From Chitinophagaceae bacterium (GTDB taxonomy: Bacteria > Bacteroidota > Bacteroidia > Chitinophagales > Chitinophagaceae), in contig JAOQAL010000021.1 in the NCBI GenBank assembly GCA_025963615.1, positions 1 to 17,623 on the forward strand: a stretch of DNA of 17,623 nucleotides. Direction: 5' to 3'. Shown here piece by piece: positions 15,059 to 17,623 of this stretch. Position 1 is the first letter of the stretch. The number at the start of each line of letters is the position of its first letter. The notes beneath the pieces are model-generated. The model did no database searches. It worked only from the letters and a program-made list of their open reading frames with translations, and was not told the origin of the DNA. The position numbers and the translations under genes are program-made.

Positions 15059-15764
15059 ATATATCCAAAGTTTAGGCCACAAAAAATTCAGAGATGAGAC
15101 GGGGCTATTTATCGCCGAAGGGCCGAAAATAGTAAATGAATTGTTAACAGAAATTCCCCAGTTGGTAAAAACTGTTTATGGAATAAAAGAATGGCTGGAT
15201 GAAAGCCGCAGCCTGTTGGGGAAATCTGAATTTATTGAAATAAATGAAACAGAGCTGGAACGTATATCGCAACTATCCACGCCCAACAAAGTGCTGGCGG
15301 TACTGCATAAAATGAATTATGATAAAATAGTTTCTGCAAATAATATCACATTGGTGTTGGATACGATCCAGGATCCCGGCAATCTGGGTACTATTATCCG
15401 GAGTGCTGACTGGTTTGGAGTGAAACAAATTGTTTGCAGCCATAACTCAGCTGATATGTATAGTTCAAAAGTTATACAGGCCACGATGGGCAGTATCGCA
15501 AGGGTGAAAATAATTTATACAGACCTGGAAGAGTGGCTGGAACAACAAAAGGTAACTATTTTCGCGGCCGCGCTTGAAGGAAAAGATATCAGGAAAATGA
15601 ACAGGCTCACAGAAGGTATTATTGTCATTGGCAATGAATCAAAAGGAATTCATCCGGATGTGATGCAGCTGGCCGTTGAAAAAATAACCATTCCAAAGCC
15701 CGGCCGCGCTGAATCATTGAATGCCGCTGTAGCAACCGCTATTATTTTATCTCATATTGTGTGA
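15036..15764 (+). CDS. TrmH/SpoU-family RNA 2'-O-methyltransferase
   Basis: A SPOUT-class methyltransferase, most likely modifying rRNA or tRNA ribose using S-adenosylmethionine. From ATG 15036 it has 242 residues; an ATG at 15018 would add MIIRKY and is less likely because MLSKSQIKYIQSLGHKKFRD is the usual family opening. Residues 1-95 form the substrate-binding N-terminal domain (GLFIAEGPKIVNELL). The SPOUT domain has motif 1 DPGNLGTIIRSADWFG (113-128), motif 2 IVIGNESKGI (196-205) and motif 3 IPKPGRAESLNAAVATAIIL (219-238), forming the trefoil knot. The conserved Asn, Arg, Glu and Ser residues are all present, so it should be active. The exact RNA target cannot be assigned. The stop codon runs directly into the repeat region. 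Confidence 0.94.
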   Translation: MLSKSQIKYIQSLGHKKFRDETGLFIAEGPKIVNELLTEIPQLVKTVYGIKEWLDESRSLLGKSEFIEINETELERISQLSTPNKVLAVLHKMNYDKIVSANNITLVLDTIQDPGNLGTIIRSADWFGVKQIVCSHNSADMYSSKVIQATMGSIARVKIIYTDLEEWLEQQKVTIFAAALEGKDIRKMNRLTEGIIVIGNESKGIHPDVMQLAVEKITIPKPGRAESLNAAVATAIILSHIV

Positions 15765-15790
15765 ATTTCAGTATTTCACGCAAAGGAATG

Positions 15791-16148
15791 TTTCACGCAA
15801 AGCGCGCAAAGAAGCAAAGAACGCAAAGAGATGAGCTGTTAAGAATCCATCTTTACTTTCTCAGCAAATATTTCACGCAAAGCGCGCAAAGAAGCAAAGA
15901 ACGCAAAGAGATGAATTGATAAGAATCAATCATTATTTTCTCAACATCTCTGCGAGATTATCTGGAATATTTCACGCAAAGCGCGCAGAGAAGCAAAGAA
16001 CGCAAAGAGATGAATTGTTACGAATCCATCTTTACTTTCTCAACAAATATTTCACGCAAAGGGCGCAAAGAAGCAAAGAACGCAAAGAGATGAATTGATA
16101 AGAATCAATCTTTACTTTCTCAGCATCTCTGCGGGATTATTTTAAAAT
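15791..16148 (+). repeat. Two-level tandem repeat of the CGCAAAG-type element (family A)
   Basis: Four near-identical units begin at 15791, 15871, 15970 and 16050 with TTTCACGCAAAGCGCGC or a close variant and continue AAAGAAGCAAAGAACGCAAA. Spacings are 80, 99 and 80 bp. Short and long units therefore alternate, and the array is two copies of a 179-bp dimer (15791-15969 and 15970-16148). The short unit has GAATCCATC and the long unit GAATCAATC plus CATCTCTGCGRGATTAT, and both distinctions are kept in the second dimer. Confidence 0.92.
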
Positions 16149-16270
16149 TACGCTATTGAGAGAGCCTCTTTCTGGGTAGCATCAAGGTATAATAAATGCC
16201 CCGGGCTCCTCGCAGGTAGGTTTTAGCAATAACAAAAGGCAACAAAGCCAAATTTTCAGATCCTTCCCAT

Positions 16271-16345
16271 GTGTTCCAGCGGAACACTTTGTGGGTAGGA
16301 AAAAATAAAATAGTGGGTAGGCGTTCCAGCGGAACGCTTTGTGCG
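16271..16345 (+). repeat. Pair of small hairpins 50 bp apart with compensatory base change (family D)
   Basis: GTGTTCC-AGC-GGAACAC (16271-16287) and GCGTTCC-AGC-GGAACGC (16321-16337) each form a perfect 7-bp stem with a 3-nt loop and are followed by CTTTGTG. The second base pair is T-A in one and C-G in the other, so both sides changed together. A related hairpin with a different loop lies at 4374-4388. Confidence 0.8.
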
Positions 16346-16401
16346 TCTATTTTAGCGACTCATCTCCTTTTTTCTCATTTGTCCTCCAGGTTAATGTCCT
16401 C

Positions 16402-17623
16402 TTAGCTAAACCGGATAGCCTTTACCGGCTGAATCCTCTTTACTATAACACTTGGAATCAAAAGAACGAAAATACAGACCAGTAACGTGCCCACACATAC
16501 GGCCACTACCTGCCACCACACAATCGTTACGGCTGCCGTACTCATATAATAGGCTTCCTCATTTAATTTGACAAAACCGGTAGTTTGCTGCAGCCACAAC
16601 AGACCCAAAGCCAGTGCTGTGCCTAATACAATACCCGTTAAAGTGATAAATAAAGAATGCTGGAGAAATATTTTCTGAATCGTCCAGTTTCCAGCGCCAA
16701 TAGCTTTCAGCACACCAATCATTCGCACCCTTTCCAGTACAAGAATAATGAGACAGGTGATCAGATTGATGACAGCCACGATAATCATAAAACCGATCAG
16801 CACATTGCGCGTGACATCCTGCATATTCAGCCAGTCGAATGTATTGGGATATAACTGATGCATTGTTTTTGTATCCCATGTCTGGGGAAACGAATCCATG
16901 GCATATAAGTCATTGCTCACTTCATCCATTTTAGTAAAATCTTTCAGGAATATTTCATAACCACCGATTTGTCCGGCCTCCCAGCCATTCAACCGCTGAA
17001 TTAGTTTTATGTCACCAATGGCGAATGTCTGATCATATTCCAGGATACCGGTTTTATAAATCCCAACCACTGTCAGCCGGTCGGGCCGGAGACTGCCGTC
17101 GGGCCGGATGAAATAAATAAAGACACGATCATTTAATTTTAACTTCAACTGGGTAGCCGTATGGGCTGAAATAATAAGTTCCCGGCTGTAAGAGCTATCA
17201 TTAAACCGGATCCATCTTCCCTGCTGCATGAACCGCTTCAGGTGATTGAACCCGTAGGCCGTATCCAGACCTTTGATTAAAACGCCATCAATTTCCCCTT
17301 TTGATTTCAGCATGGCATACCTTGTGGCAAACGAATTAACATCTGCAACCTGTGGATTTTTTTTTATCTCATTGAAAACGGTGTCATTCTTTTGAATGGG
17401 CGTTTCTTCCGCAATGGCCGATTTCATGGGTTGTTTGTCAACCACGCGTATATGACCCCAGAAACTGAATATTTTCTGGCTGATTGTTCCCTGGAAACCA
17501 TTTACCAGGGAAAGAGTAACAATCATAGCTGTGACACTGATAATAGTGGCTGTTACCGATAACCGGATAATAAAGCGGGAAAAAGATTTTTGCCGGTTAA
17601 AGGCAATACGGTTCGCTATAAAG
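16402..17623 (-). CDS. FtsX/LolE-like ABC transporter permease (5' end outside window)
   Basis: Just over 407 codons are visible and the frame is still open at the window edge. Upstream of the first in-window Met (17526) it encodes FIANRIAFNRQKSFSRFIIR and then LSVTATIISVTAM, the conserved opening of this family, so the gene starts outside the window. Order of parts: N-terminal membrane helix ending MIVTLSLVNGF; a periplasmic MacB-like core domain (about 230 residues, with AMLKSKGEIDGVLIKGLDTAY); then the FtsX domain with three helices (VLIGFMIIVAVINLITCLII, FITLTGIVLGTALALGLLWL, VVAVCVGTLLVCIFVLLIPS) and the signature RVRMIGVLKAIGAGNWTIQK. It ends RIQPVKAIRFS. Relatives include LolC/LolE, which pull lipoproteins from the inner membrane with an ATPase partner, but other FtsX-type roles are possible. 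No ATPase gene is visible here. Confidence 0.9.
   Translation of the reverse strand, partial: FIANRIAFNRQKSFSRFIIRLSVTATIISVTAMIVTLSLVNGFQGTISQKIFSFWGHIRVVDKQPMKSAIAEETPIQKNDTVFNEIKKNPQVADVNSFATRYAMLKSKGEIDGVLIKGLDTAYGFNHLKRFMQQGRWIRFNDSSYSRELIISAHTATQLKLKLNDRVFIYFIRPDGSLRPDRLTVVGIYKTGILEYDQTFAIGDIKLIQRLNGWEAGQIGGYEIFLKDFTKMDEVSNDLYAMDSFPQTWDTKTMHQLYPNTFDWLNMQDVTRNVLIGFMIIVAVINLITCLIILVLERVRMIGVLKAIGAGNWTIQKIFLQHSLFITLTGIVLGTALALGLLWLQQTTGFVKLNEEAYYMSTAAVTIVWWQVVAVCVGTLLVCIFVLLIPSVIVKRIQPVKAIRFS

Larger units (their letters stand above)
15765..16401. other. Gene-free, repeat-rich intergenic region
   Basis: These 637 bp lie between the methyltransferase gene and the convergent permease gene. 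They hold a partial family A unit (about 15773-15787), four full family A units (15791-16148), a degenerate hairpin-bearing stretch (about 16170-16235, with GCCC-C-GGGC at 16198-16206) and two family D hairpins (16271-16345). The remainder is T/C-rich sequence running to the permease stop. A short frame through the tandem repeat is repeat-encoded and not a gene. Confidence 0.85.

Noticed and set aside
15916..16098. 60-codon frame starting MIRINHYFLN
   Set aside because: It lies wholly in the tandem repeat, repeats itself with the unit, and has no start context or domain; it is a repeat artefact.
15791..16148. CRISPR-like pattern: four repeats of about 39 bp with spacers of about 41 and 60 bp
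   Set aside because: The spacers are near copies of each other and not unique, the unit also occurs singly elsewhere, and no cas genes are present.
16402..17526. Permease starting at ATG 17526 as a complete gene
   Set aside because: The frame continues to the window edge with family-typical N-terminal sequence, so the gene is cut by the window and that ATG is internal.

Overview
The window looks chromosomal and comes from a member of the Bacteroidota, most likely the Chitinophagaceae. The reasons are the short archaeal/eukaryotic-type prolyl-tRNA synthetase, a TamL-type lipoprotein Omp85 barrel, an OMPP1/FadL-like porin, DUF5362 and RDD membrane proteins, promoter boxes of the Bacteroidota TAnnTTTG type, and intergenic spaces packed with short repeats. 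The placement is inferred from protein resemblance and has not been tested against a database. No phage, IS, CRISPR, tRNA or rRNA genes were seen.

Layout: (1) 1-2525, two minus-strand envelope genes, a FadL-like porin and a Tyr/Asn-rich lipoprotein of unknown role. (2) 2782-4260, proS, then a 304-bp spacer holding three different repeat types and a possible promoter for a DUF5362 membrane protein (4565-5041). (3) 5043-5207, a large imperfect hairpin between convergent genes, then the minus-strand RDD gene (5208-6017). (4) 6129-11599, a tight plus-strand run of SpoIIM-like, DUF4129, DUF4350, MoxR AAA+ and DUF58 genes. With the divergent RDD gene this forms a recognisable MoxR membrane module of unknown job. 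(5) 11600-11854, a hairpin element, a second degenerate copy of the DUF58 gene's 3' end, a heptamer array and a promoter box lying 4 nt before truB. (6) truB (11855-12562) and convergent tamL (12661-15015), which meet inside a heptamer array. (7) A TrmH/SpoU methyltransferase divergent from tamL, with start codons about 20 bp apart. (8) 15765-16401, a gene-free stretch of tandem and hairpin repeats. (9) 16402-17623, an FtsX/LolE-like permease cut by the window end.

The coding content is mostly conserved housekeeping and envelope functions. The unusual content is in the DNA between genes: four strictly phased 7-bp arrays that abut or enter stop codons, a second heptad family forming a 25-bp inverted repeat, a two-level tandem repeat, and small hairpins with compensatory base changes. 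Two gene-level oddities stand out: the SpoIIM-like gene appears to start at a CTG codon, and the DUF58 gene's last codons occur twice with almost only synonymous differences.
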